A stretch of DNA of 36,453 nucleotides, taken from NCBI GenBank assembly GCA_028875075.1, contig JAPPGF010000009.1:150492-186944 (forward strand), given 5' to 3'. Origin of the DNA: Gemmatimonadota bacterium. Its GTDB lineage: Bacteria; Gemmatimonadota; Gemmatimonadetes; Longimicrobiales; Gaopeijiaceae. Below are positions 10,848 through 17,946 of the stretch, piece after piece. The notes beneath the pieces were generated by a model. It ran no database searches. It had not been told where the DNA came from and was given only the letters and a program-made list of their open reading frames with translations. Each line of letters begins with the position of its first letter. Within the stretch, counting starts at the first letter, position 1. Made by a program: the position numbers and the translations under genes.

Positions 10848-11596
10848 GGCGCCCCCAACACAGCCGCCGCGGAGGCGGCGCGCGCCAGGAGGCTCTCCAC
10901 GTATTCCGTCGCCGGTGCGCGTCGGAGCTCGCCCAGAGTGCCCGTCTGCTCGATGCGCCCCGAGCGCATCACGGCGATCGTGTCGGCGAGCCGCGCGGCC
11001 TCCACCAGGTCATGGGTGATGAGCAGGGCCGTGAAGCCGATCTCGCTGCGCACGCGCGCGAAGGTTTCGTGCGTCTCCGCACGGGTAATGGCATCGAGGG
11101 CGCCGAACGGCTCGTCCAGGAGCACGGCTCCCTGCCTTGCGGCGAGCGCGCGGGCGATGGCCGCGCGCTGTCGCTGGCCGCCCGACACGTCACGAGGCAG
11201 TCGGTGACCGAAACGCTCGGGGTCGAGCCCCACCAGCGCCAAGGCGTCGGCTGCGGCCGCGTGCGGCTCCGTGGCACCGACGAGCCTGGGGACGAGCGCG
11301 ACGTTCCTGAGGAGGGGCCAGTGCGGCAGCAGTCCCCCGTGCTGAGGCACGTATCCGATTTGACGCCGCAGCGTGATCGGATCGCCCGCGCGCACGTCCT
11401 CGCCTCCGACGCGCAGGGTGCCCGAATCGGGGCGGATCATCCGGTTGAACGAGCGGAGCAGCGTGGTCTTGCCCGAGCCGCTCTCACCGACGAGCGCGGC
11501 CATCGTTCCGGCCGGCACGTCGATAGAGACGCCACCGAGCGCGACTGTTTCGCCGAAACGGTGGACGACGTCTTTGGCTTCCAGGGCGATCGACAC
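10844..11596 (-). CDS. Osmoprotectant ABC importer, ATP-binding subunit
   Basis: The 250-residue ATPase has Walker A at 37-45 (GESGSGKTT), a Q-loop around YVPQHGG, the signature VSGGQ (137-141) and Walker B with LLDEP (159-163), followed by a switch His in LLITHD. It resembles OpuCA/ProV-type ATPases but is short and lacks the C-terminal CBS pair that senses ionic strength in many of them. Any osmotic gating must therefore lie elsewhere or be transcriptional. It starts at a GTG at 11596, and its stop overlaps the start of the fused permease gene by four bases, so the two form one translationally coupled operon. Confidence 0.9.
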   Translation of the reverse strand: MSIALEAKDVVHRFGETVALGGVSIDVPAGTMAALVGESGSGKTTLLRSFNRMIRPDSGTLRVGGEDVRAGDPITLRRQIGYVPQHGGLLPHWPLLRNVALVPRLVGATEPHAAAADALALVGLDPERFGHRLPRDVSGGQRQRAAIARALAARQGAVLLDEPFGALDAITRAETHETFARVRSEIGFTALLITHDLVEAARLADTIAVMRSGRIEQTGTLGELRRAPATEYVESLLARAASAAAVLGAP

Positions 11597-11701
11597 GGGC
11601 CCAAGGTACAGCCTCGTCCCTTTTCCATGGTAGGTCCCGACCGGCGCGTGCTCTTGCTCGCACGCCTCCGACTCGCGAGCATCAGGTCCGGATGAGAGTG
11701 G

Positions 11702-11785
11702 GCCGGGATGGCGGAATTGGCAGACGCAGGGGACTCAAAATCCCCCGGGCGCAGGCCCTTGAGGGTTCGAGTCCCTCTCCCGGCA
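11702..11785 (+). tRNA. tRNA-Leu (anticodon CAA)
   Basis: This is a complete class II tRNA. The acceptor stem GCCGGGA pairs with TCCCGGC. The D-arm reads GGCGGAATTGGCAGACGC, the anticodon stem GGGGA/TCCCC encloses the loop CTCAAAA (anticodon CAA, reading UUG), a long variable arm follows, and the T-arm contains GGTTCGAGTCC. The 3' CCA is not encoded. Its 3' two-thirds, from the anticodon stem on, is repeated 1198 bp downstream, a sign that it has served as an integration site. Confidence 0.95.
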
Positions 11786-11964
11786 CTCGTGTCCGGGCTC
11801 CGTTCGCAACGGCCGGAGCCGCAGGCGCGCTGAACGACCGAACACGGCACGGCCGCAGCCTCGCCACGGAGTACGGCGCCCGGGACGTGACCGGGCGCAG
11901 GGGCCCCTCTAGGACCGTCGCTTGAAGGTCCTCCGCAGCACCGAGCGGGCCGCGTTCGCGCCGC
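11731..11964. repeat. 234-bp direct repeat, left copy
   Basis: The left copy comprises the tRNA-Leu 3' part, the following GC hairpin and the last codons of a displaced FAD-oxidoreductase gene. The first 98 bases are identical to the right copy; by eye I count ten mismatches in the remaining 136. This uneven divergence suggests that the non-tRNA part came from a related but different chromosome, or that the two copies are old. Confidence 0.9.
11909..11964 (-). pseudogene. Stranded 3' end of an FAD-oxidoreductase gene
   Basis: On the minus strand this encodes GANAARSVLRRTFKRRS followed by TAG, the same C-terminus as the intact gene ending at 13107. It is cut off at 11964, where the direct repeat stops. 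It is a duplicated gene tail carried with the insertion, not an expressed gene. Confidence 0.85.
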
Positions 11965-12111
11965 GAGTCCACCTCAATGTCGCGGCCTCACTACCGGGAC
12001 GAGGTCGAACGTGCCTGATCCAACTAACGTCTCGTTCCGTCACAGAGCCGGTCGACGATCTGCGCCACGAGTTACTTGTTCGACACAGGATGGCACTGGC
12101 AACGAGCGAAG

Positions 12112-12138
12112 AAGGCCACCGTCATGGGTGGCCTTTCC
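12112..12138. terminator. Strong hairpin, possible intrinsic terminator
   Basis: A perfect 9-bp stem (AAGGCCACC paired with GGTGGCCTT) encloses a six-base loop, GTCATG. The stem ends in TT with one more T following, so the T-run is short. No gene obviously ends here on either strand, so it may be left over from a gene lost from the insertion, or may insulate the cupin gene from tRNA read-through. Confidence 0.45.
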
Positions 12139-12235
12139 ACGTTTGGGTAGTACGGGGCGCGGGAGGCAGGCGCGCCCGGTAGATTAAGCTTCCTAGGGTT
12201 TCCTGACAGAGCAGTCACGCGAAGGGGAGGGATCC

Positions 12236-12721
12236 ATGAATCGATCGCGACGACCAGTAACGGTGTGTGCCCTGATCTGTGGTGCCCTGCTCTCATCCGT
12301 TGTCGGAGTCAGTGCCCAGCAGGACGACGGATACGCGCGGTCCAGTGCCGGCATCCGGATGCTAACGAGCGACGACGGTAAGACGCTCAAGATGTTGCTC
12401 GATGCCACCAACTTGCAGAGCGACGAGATCGAGATCGCCGAGATCTTCATTCCGGTTGATGCCACCCCGTCTCCAACCCACCAGCACGGCGCAATCGAGA
12501 TCTTCTACGTGGTCGAGGGCATTATGGGCCACGTTGTGAACGGCGAAGAGCACCGACTCGAGCCGGGCATGGTCGGCGTGGTGAAGCCCGGGGACGAGGT
12601 CTTGCATCTTGTACGAAGCGAGGGACCCGTGAAGACGCTAGTGATCTGGATTCCAGGCGGGGAGAGCGACCGACGATACGGCCCGCCGGACGCGGACGTA
12701 TGGACTCAGATTCGACACTGA
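12236..12721 (+). CDS. Secreted single-domain cupin protein
   Basis: The 161-residue protein starts at an ATG with AGGGGAGG six bases upstream. Residues 1-28 form a Sec signal peptide ending VSAQ. The rest is one cupin beta-barrel: the first motif gives metal ligands H82, H84 and E88 (THQHGAIEIFYVVEG), and the second gives H124 in PGDEVLHLV. All four usual metal ligands are present, so an iron, manganese or other metal site is likely. The reaction or ligand is unknown: small cupins include dioxygenases, isomerases and sugar or signal binders. It is the only recognisable gene inside the 1198-bp insertion, which makes it the presumed cargo. Confidence 0.85.
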   Translation: MNRSRRPVTVCALICGALLSSVVGVSAQQDDGYARSSAGIRMLTSDDGKTLKMLLDATNLQSDEIEIAEIFIPVDATPSPTHQHGAIEIFYVVEGIMGHVVNGEEHRLEPGMVGVVKPGDEVLHLVRSEGPVKTLVIWIPGGESDRRYGPPDADVWTQIRH

Positions 12722-12809
12722 ACCCGTAAGCGGCTGGTGCCGAACTGATGGATCTCGTCACCGGTCTGAATGAGGGCTTGTTGCTGCCGGGCGTGGGAAA
12801 CTCCGTGGG

Positions 12810-12830
12810 AAGGTTTGGCCTGCAAACCTT
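12810..12830. repeat. Perfect inverted repeat, 8-bp arms
   Basis: AAGGTTTG and CAAACCTT are separated by five bases, 89 bp past the cupin stop. The stem is too poor in GC and lacks a T-run for a convincing terminator. It shares the TTTG/CAAA core with the next inverted repeat, so both could bind the same protein, for example a recombinase. Confidence 0.5.
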
Positions 12831-12889
12831 TACGAACTGTGGCAATGAGGCGGAGAAGCTGTACGGCAAGAATCCGCGTCGTAGCAAGG

Positions 12890-12919
12890 GTTTGCAGTCT
12901 GTGGCAGGATCTTGCAAAC
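12890..12919. repeat. Inverted repeat next to the right insertion boundary
   Basis: GTTTGCA and TGCAAAC are separated by 16 bases and end nine bases before the tRNA-derived repeat at 12929. Paired recombinase-binding sites of this kind flank the crossover region in known attachment sites. That function here is inference from position only. Confidence 0.45.
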
Positions 12920-12928
12920 GATCTGACA

Positions 12929-12983
12929 GGACTCAAAATCCCCCGGGCGCAGGCCCTTGAGGGTTCGAGTCCCTCTCCCGGCA
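12929..12983 (+). pseudogene. tRNA-Leu 3' fragment
   Basis: This is an exact copy of the last 55 bases of the tRNA-Leu gene: the end of the anticodon arm, the variable arm, T-arm and 3' acceptor strand. It lacks the D-arm and 5' acceptor strand, so it cannot fold as a tRNA. Such displaced 3' fragments typically mark the far end of an element integrated into a tRNA gene. Confidence 0.85.
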
Positions 12984-13162
12984 CTCGTGTCCGGGCTCCG
13001 TTCGCAACGGCCGGAGCCGCAGGCGCCCTGAACGACCGAACACGGCACGGCGGCAGTCTCGCCACCGAGTACCGCGCCCGGGACGCGACCGGGGGCGGGG
13101 GCCGCTCTAGGACCGTCGCTTGAAGGTCCTCCGCAGCACGGAGCGGGCCGCGTTCGCGCCGC
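12929..13162. repeat. 234-bp direct repeat, right copy
   Basis: The right copy of the repeat starts at GGACTCAAAA, directly after unrelated sequence, so the tRNA 5' half is absent. It continues through the tRNA 3' end, the spacer and the last 56 bp of the intact FAD gene on the minus strand. The offset from the left copy is 1198 bp throughout. Confidence 0.9.
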
Positions 13163-14513
13163 ACATGCCGTGCACTCCTCCGCCCGGAGGGGTGGAGGCA
13201 GAGCACAGGTAGAGGCGCGGATTGGGTGTCGCGTAGGGATCCCATCGGGCCAGGGGCCGTGCCAGCACCTGGCCCAGAGTATTCGCACCTCCGCTGATGT
13301 CTCCTCCTATCATGGCGGGATTGTCGCGCTCGAGCTCGGCCGCCGTCCGCGTGTGGCGCGCCAGGATCCGGTCTCGAAAGCCCGGGGCGAAACGCTCGAT
13401 CCGTCGCTCGACCGCATCTGCACGCTCCGCGTTCGAACCGGTGGGCACATGGGTATAGGCCCATCCCGTGTGGCGACCCGCCGGGGCGCGAGTGGGATCG
13501 AACGCGCTCTGTTGGCCCACGAGCACGAAGGGCTCGTCCGGGTGCTCGCCCTTCCAGATTCGCGCTTCGCTCTCGGCGATCTCTTCGTAGCACCCGCCCA
13601 CGTGGACCGTTCCGGCCCTGCGGCAGGCCTGCGAGGTCCAGGGAATCGGGCCGTCCAGGGCCCAGTCCAGCTTGTACGCTCCCGGTCCGTGACGGAAGCG
13701 CGCCAGGCGGCGGCGATAACCTGCCGGTAGCGCGTCCGCCGCGATCTCGGCCACCTGCCGGGGGCTCAGGTCGAACAATACGGCGCCGGCGGCAGGGACG
13801 TCGGTGAGCGAGCGGACAGCCCGGCCAGTATGGATTTCGCCGCCCAGCTCGGTGAGGCAGTCGGCCAACGCCTTGGTGATCCGTCCCGAGCCGCCGCGGG
13901 CGATCGGCCACCCGACCGTGTGGGCCGCGAGCAGCAGCGTCAGAGCGAATGCGGCCGAGCCCGGGTAGTCGAGTGGCAGCAACGAATGGGCGGCGCAGCC
14001 GGCGAACAGCGCGCGCGCGCGCGCGTCCTTGAAGCGGGCGGCGAGGGCGTCGCTCGAACGCAGCCCGGCCCGTCCGAAGCGGGCGAGCAGCAACGGGCGG
14101 CGCGGGACGCGAAGGGGCCTGAGGATCTCCCCCAACAGCGCCGTGGAGTTCTCCGCGAGAGGCCGGAACATCGCCTCGTAGGCACCTGCGTCCTCGCCGA
14201 GCTCGGCCAAGGTGAGATCGAGCGAGCGATGAACTACCGCGGCGTCGCCGTCCTCGAGCGGGTGAGCCAGCGCGATCTCGGGTTCCACCCACTCGACGCC
14301 TCGACGCTCCAGATCGAGCTCGCGCCAGAAGGGCGAAATCGCTCCGAGGGGATGGATCGCCGAGCAGACGTCATGGACGAAGCCGGGGAGGGTGAGGGCT
14401 TCGGAGCGCGCTCCGCCTCCGACCGTGGCGGCAGCCTCGAAGACCTGAACGGAGAGGCCGGCGCGGGCGAGGGCCACGGCCGCGCTGAGCCCGTTGGGCC
14501 CCGCGCCGACCAC
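13107..14513 (-). CDS. FAD-dependent oxidoreductase, phytoene-desaturase-like
   Basis: The protein carries the dinucleotide-binding motif VGAGPNG at its very N-terminus, with the acidic FEA end of the second strand. It then reads GGGARSEALTLPGF, and near the C-terminus SASTPPGGGVHGMCG, the FAD-binding signature of the CrtI/PDSX-like family. Substrates of this family are carotenoids or other hydrophobic polyenes; none can be named here, and no carotenoid genes lie nearby. The first standard start is a GTG at 14513, which clips the first beta-strand. A CTG at 14538-14540 overlaps the TGA of the upstream gene and would add nine residues including D-A-V before the motif, so it may be the true start. 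Its last 56 bp are duplicated at 11909-11964. Confidence 0.82.
   Translation of the reverse strand: MVGAGPNGLSAAVALARAGLSVQVFEAAATVGGGARSEALTLPGFVHDVCSAIHPLGAISPFWRELDLERRGVEWVEPEIALAHPLEDGDAAVVHRSLDLTLAELGEDAGAYEAMFRPLAENSTALLGEILRPLRVPRRPLLLARFGRAGLRSSDALAARFKDARARALFAGCAAHSLLPLDYPGSAAFALTLLLAAHTVGWPIARGGSGRITKALADCLTELGGEIHTGRAVRSLTDVPAAGAVLFDLSPRQVAEIAADALPAGYRRRLARFRHGPGAYKLDWALDGPIPWTSQACRRAGTVHVGGCYEEIAESEARIWKGEHPDEPFVLVGQQSAFDPTRAPAGRHTGWAYTHVPTGSNAERADAVERRIERFAPGFRDRILARHTRTAAELERDNPAMIGGDISGGANTLGQVLARPLARWDPYATPNPRLYLCSASTPPGGGVHGMCGANAARSVLRRTFKRRS
14009..14025. repeat. GC dinucleotide tract inside the FAD gene
   Basis: A run of eight GC dinucleotides plus G encodes an Arg-Ala-Arg-Ala stretch. 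Such tracts are prone to slippage and can adopt Z-form DNA. Here it is probably just a by-product of high GC coding. Confidence 0.6.
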
Positions 14514-14536
14514 GACGGCATCGGGTTGGGCTCCCG

Positions 14537-14875
14537 TCAGCCGCCGGACCCGTGTCGGCGACGTCCTGCGGCACCGAGGTCGCTGCCGGCGTCGACGTCC
14601 TCGTTGTCACGCATAGCGGTGACCAGCGGATCAGGCGGGCTAGTGGGCTTGATCGTGACTCCCCACCGGCGTAGCGCGCGGGTGCCCCCGTAGCGAAACC
14701 AGATGGTGCCCAGGAGGATCGTTCCCAGGCCTATGAAGGCCAGGGCCCAAGGGGGCCCGAACCTCCGCGAAATCATGCGCGTGGAGAAGAAGAGAAAGTC
14801 ACCCACGTACCAGAGGACCAGGGCGCCCGCGAGCAGCAAGAGGCCCGACATCACGCGGCGGACGAACTCTTCCAT
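14537..14875 (-). CDS. Small membrane protein of unknown function
   Basis: This 112-residue protein starts at an ATG at 14875 with CCGGAG seven bases upstream. Two hydrophobic segments (about 9-31 and 43-61) enclose a short basic loop with STRMISRRFG, followed by a polar, Gly- and Arg-rich tail. I do not recognise a family. Its TGA touches the possible CTG start of the FAD gene (CTGA), suggesting coupled translation. The frame is open further upstream, but the residues there look random. Confidence 0.6.
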   Translation of the reverse strand: MEEFVRRVMSGLLLLAGALVLWYVGDFLFFSTRMISRRFGPPWALAFIGLGTILLGTIWFRYGGTRALRRWGVTIKPTSPPDPLVTAMRDNEDVDAGSDLGAAGRRRHGSGG

Positions 14876-15634
14876 GGCGGATCTCCGGATGGTCAACCGG
14901 GCGCCGACCCGGCCCTTATCCCCCCGACTACCCCCCAAGCGTCTTGAGGGTGCTCGCCGACGATGACGCGGTGGCTGCAGCGCGCCGGTGGAGCCAAGCG
15001 TCATCGAACGGGTCCGGCCGCGGCAGCCGCCCGGGCGGTCGTCCGTCCCGCGCGACCCCGTCCCGCCCGCTGGGTGCACGGGGAGGCTCGTTCGCGGCGA
15101 GCGTCGGCTTGGTGGCGAGCTTACACAACCTCGGAGCGTTGCGCGAGCCCGGGCCCCGTCGCGCGGACTCCTTGCCCCGGATCGGCCCCGCCCCCGGGGG
15201 ACACCGTCGCCGGCGTCGAAGTCGGGGACCGAGCCCGTGCGCGCAGCACTCGCGGGCGCCCGCCGTCCCCGGATCGCGGCGCCTGGCTCGCCGTCCTCGC
15301 TGGGCTTGCCGTAGCTGAAGCCGGAGCCGGGGCACGCTGGAGCGCTCCCGCCGGAGCGTCCGGGGAGGTGCCGGTCGCGGGGCCCGGCGAGGACGAACGC
15401 GGAGCGGGCCACCGTTCGTCCTTCACGCGAGGCGTGAGCGCACCCCGGAACGGAGCCACGACGGCCCTGGCGGCGCCCGGCCGCTCGCATGCGCGCACGG
15501 ACGAGCGAAAGCTTCGGTGACGGGCCTCGCGACGTCTTGGGCAGCCACCGCTCGGGCCCTATACTATTCCGCCGTTTGGGGGCCCCGGGCCGCCGAGCAC
15601 TGCAACGCGGTCTGAGATGCTGGACGGAGGAGCA
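14876..15634. other. Long GC-rich intergenic region between divergent genes
   Basis: Frames on both strands are open here, but their translations are Arg/Pro/Ala/Gly-rich and resemble no family, as expected of very GC-rich noncoding DNA. The right end contains the citrate synthase promoter and ribosome binding site. I see no RNA gene in the rest. Confidence 0.5.
15537..15565 (+). promoter_or_regulatory. Sigma70-like promoter for citrate synthase
   Basis: TTGGGC at 15537-15542 and TATACT at 15560-15565 are separated by 17 bases. The -10 matches the consensus in five of six positions and the -35 in three of six. It stands out against the GC-rich background and would give a leader of about 60 bases before the GGAGG and ATG at 15635. 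Confidence 0.6.
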
Positions 15635-16945
15635 ATGGCGGATAAAGGGGAAGCCGCGAAGGACACCCTGTCGGTTCGAGACAACCGGACGGGCCAGGAC
15701 TACGAGATCGACATCCTCGAAGGCGACGTGATTCGCGCCATGGACCTGCGCAAGATCAAGGTCCGGGACGGGGACTTCGGAATGATGTCTTATGATCCGG
15801 CCTACACGAACACCGTCTCGACCAGGAGTTCCGTCACCTTCATCGACGGTGGCAAGGGCATCCTACGGTATCGGGGCTATCCCATCGAGCAGCTCGCCGA
15901 GCGCGCAACGTTCCTCGAGGTGGCGTACCTGATCCTCAAGCGGGAATTGCCCACTCGAGAGCAGCTCGACGATTTCGTTCAACAGGTGACGTTTCACACG
16001 TACGTGCACGAGAACATCCTCAAGGTGCTTGATGGTTTCCGCTACGACGCGCACGCGATGGGGATCCTGTGCAGCTCGATCGCGGCTCTGTCCACGTTCT
16101 ATCCGGATAGCAAGAACGTTCGCGATGCCCGCTCACGCTGGATCCAGATCGTCCGGGCCGTGGGCAAGACCCCCACGTTGGCGGCCTTCGCGTTTCGCCA
16201 CCATCGCGGGCTCCCCTACGTCTATCCCGAGAACGAGCTCTCCTACACGGCCAACTTCCTCAACATGCTGTATAGGATCGGGGTGAAGGAGTATCGGCCC
16301 AATCCGGTGCTCGAACGGGCGCTCGACGTGCTGTTCATCTTGCATGCGGATCACGAACAGAACTGCTCGACGACGACCATGCGCATCGTCGGATCGTCGG
16401 AGGCGGATCCGTTCGTGGCGCTTGCCGGATCGATGGCTGCGCTCTACGGGCCGCTCCACGGCGGGGCCAACGAGGCCGTGCTCCGGATGCTCGGACGGAT
16501 CGGAAGCGTCGACAGGATCCCGGCCTTCCTTGAGAAAGTGAAGAACAAGGAAGAAAGGCTGATGGGGTTCGGTCACCGCGTCTACAAGGCGTATGACCCA
16601 CGCGCCAGCATCATCAAGCGAACGGCCGACGAAGTGTTCGAGGTGACCGGTCAGAATCCGCTGTTGGACATCGCCCTGGAGCTCGAGCGGATCGCGCTCA
16701 ACGAGGACTACTTCGTGGAGCGCAACCTGTACCCCAACGTCGACTTCTACTCCGGGATCATCTATCAGGCGATGGGCTTCCCGGTAGAAATGTTCCCGGT
16801 GCTCTTCGCGATTCCGCGTACCGTCGGCTGGCTGGCGCAGTGGGAGGAACTGATCACGGATCCGGAGCAGAAGATCGCGCGTCCGCGGCAGGTATACGTC
16901 GGAGTCGGGGAGCGTCAGTTCGTCCCGATCGAAGAGCGCGCCTGA
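15635..16945 (+). CDS. gltA: Citrate synthase
   Basis: The 436-residue enzyme condenses oxaloacetate and acetyl-CoA, the entry step of the TCA cycle. The start is an ATG with GGAGG four bases upstream; an earlier in-frame ATG at 15617 lacks that spacing. Type II citrate synthase motifs are LHADHEQNCSTTTMR (236-250), GPLHGGANEAVL (272-283) with the active His, and GFGHRVYKAYDPR (311-323) with the active Asp. Length is normal for the hexameric bacterial form. The order of the N-terminal beta domain and the GILRYRGYPIEQLA stretch distinguish it from 2-methylcitrate synthase only weakly, but a primary TCA role is most likely given acnA nearby. Confidence 0.95.
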   Translation: MADKGEAAKDTLSVRDNRTGQDYEIDILEGDVIRAMDLRKIKVRDGDFGMMSYDPAYTNTVSTRSSVTFIDGGKGILRYRGYPIEQLAERATFLEVAYLILKRELPTREQLDDFVQQVTFHTYVHENILKVLDGFRYDAHAMGILCSSIAALSTFYPDSKNVRDARSRWIQIVRAVGKTPTLAAFAFRHHRGLPYVYPENELSYTANFLNMLYRIGVKEYRPNPVLERALDVLFILHADHEQNCSTTTMRIVGSSEADPFVALAGSMAALYGPLHGGANEAVLRMLGRIGSVDRIPAFLEKVKNKEERLMGFGHRVYKAYDPRASIIKRTADEVFEVTGQNPLLDIALELERIALNEDYFVERNLYPNVDFYSGIIYQAMGFPVEMFPVLFAIPRTVGWLAQWEELITDPEQKIARPRQVYVGVGERQFVPIEERA

Positions 16946-17036
16946 GGTCCGCGCGCACGGTCCGCGTCAAGCGGTCCAGGGAAGACGTCCTTCCTCCGCG
17001 GGCGCCAGGGCGGCGGCCGGATCGGGCCATCCAGGG

Positions 17037-17822
17037 CTAGCGGCTACCCGACAGCCTGCGCGCCAGCGGTCGAATCCAGACCGACTGCAGCAGCGGATCG
17101 ACCCACCGGTAGAGGCGACCGGACGTGTACACGCACTTGCCCCTCTCGACCGCGGCAAGCCCTTCACGTACCACTACCTGGACATCGTACCAGACGAACG
17201 CCGGCAACTGGGCCTTCATCTCGAGCATGTCCGCCACGGCGTGGAATTCCGTGTGGGTGAAGCCCGGGCAGAGGGCGCAGGCGTGTACACCGTGGCGTCT
17301 GAGAGTCAGATGCAGGGCCTCCGACAGAGCGACCACGTAGGCCTTGCTGGGACCGTAGTTGAGGTCTCCCGCGCGTGCGATCCGGCCGGCCACCGAAGCG
17401 ACGTTCAGAATGCGCCCGAAGCCGCGCTCGCGCATGCCCGGGGCGAACAGGTGGCACATGTGGGCCATCGACGTCATCATGAGCTGGAAAAACGCGGCCT
17501 GTTGCTGCCAGTCCCGGTCCTCGAGGAGATCGGGTCCGGCAGAGCCGGCGTTGTTGACCAGGTAATCGATCGTCATGCCCAGTTCGGAGACCCGGTCGGC
17601 GATCCGGAGCGGTGCGTGGGGCTCCGTCAGGTCGGCCTGGAGCGCCTCGGCCCGGACGCCGTGTCGGTCGCGCAGGTCGGCGGCCAGCTGCTCGAGTCGG
17701 TCGAGACGGCGGGCGACCAGCGCGAGGCTGTAGCCGAGCGCCGCGAGCTGGCGAGCGAACTCGGCGCCGAGGCCGGAGGATGCGCCGGTGACGAGCGCGG
17801 TCCTGCCCTTCGGATCATTCAT
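17037..17822 (-). CDS. Short-chain dehydrogenase/reductase
   Basis: This 261-residue SDR has the cofactor motif TGASSGLG (12-19), NNAG (90-93), the catalytic Ser at 143 (VASVAG) and YxxxK at 156-160 (YGPSK). Arg residues follow the second strand (VARRLDRL), which favours NADP(H). The long C-terminal part after PGFTHTEF, with a hydrophobic end and basic tail (residues 205-261), resembles SDRs that act on acyl or steroid-like substrates, but no substrate can be assigned. It starts at the ATG at 17822 without a clear ribosome binding site and is convergent with gltA. Confidence 0.88.
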   Translation of the reverse strand: MNDPKGRTALVTGASSGLGAEFARQLAALGYSLALVARRLDRLEQLAADLRDRHGVRAEALQADLTEPHAPLRIADRVSELGMTIDYLVNNAGSAGPDLLEDRDWQQQAAFFQLMMTSMAHMCHLFAPGMRERGFGRILNVASVAGRIARAGDLNYGPSKAYVVALSEALHLTLRRHGVHACALCPGFTHTEFHAVADMLEMKAQLPAFVWYDVQVVVREGLAAVERGKCVYTSGRLYRWVDPLLQSVWIRPLARRLSGSR

Positions 17823-17856
17823 GACTCGCGCTAACCTCGCGGGTTGGCCCGAGGGC

Positions 17857-17922
17857 GTCGATCAAGGGATCGACGTCGGGGTGGATGACGACGCGGACGC
17901 GGGCCGGTCAGGGCCTGACCGG
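17857..17922. repeat. Two tandem hairpins between pdxJ and the SDR gene
   Basis: GTCGATC and GATCGAC enclose AAGG (17857-17874). CCGGTCA and TGACCGG enclose five bases (17904-17922). Both stems are perfect and seven base pairs long. They lie downstream of pdxJ and upstream of the SDR on the minus strand, so they could end the pdxJ transcript, though neither is followed by a T-run on that strand. Confidence 0.4.
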
Positions 17923-17946
17923 TCTCCGAGCCTCTCGGCCCGAAAC

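Larger units (their letters stand above)
11731..12928. mobile_element. 1198-bp insertion at tRNA-Leu bounded by a 234-bp direct repeat
   Basis: Sequence 11731-11964 recurs at 12929-13162 without gaps, so a unit of 1198 bp has been added between the tRNA and the neighbouring FAD gene. The repeat begins in the tRNA anticodon stem at GGACTCAAAA. This is where tyrosine recombinases commonly cross over, leaving a rebuilt tRNA on one side and a 3' fragment on the other. The unit contains one clear gene (secreted cupin, 12236-12721), a strong hairpin and two inverted repeats near the right boundary, but no integrase gene. It fits a deletion derivative or a non-autonomous passenger element. A duplication by homologous recombination with related foreign DNA is the alternative. 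Confidence 0.65.

Noticed and set aside
11796..11820. GC hairpin after tRNA-Leu as a terminator
   Set aside because: GGCTCCG and CGGAGCC pair well, but no T-run follows. It may process or end the tRNA transcript, but the evidence is too weak for a terminator call.
12706..14292. Long minus-strand frame overlapping the FAD gene and the repeat
   Set aside because: It crosses the insertion boundary in a frame other than that of the FAD gene, which carries the real motifs.
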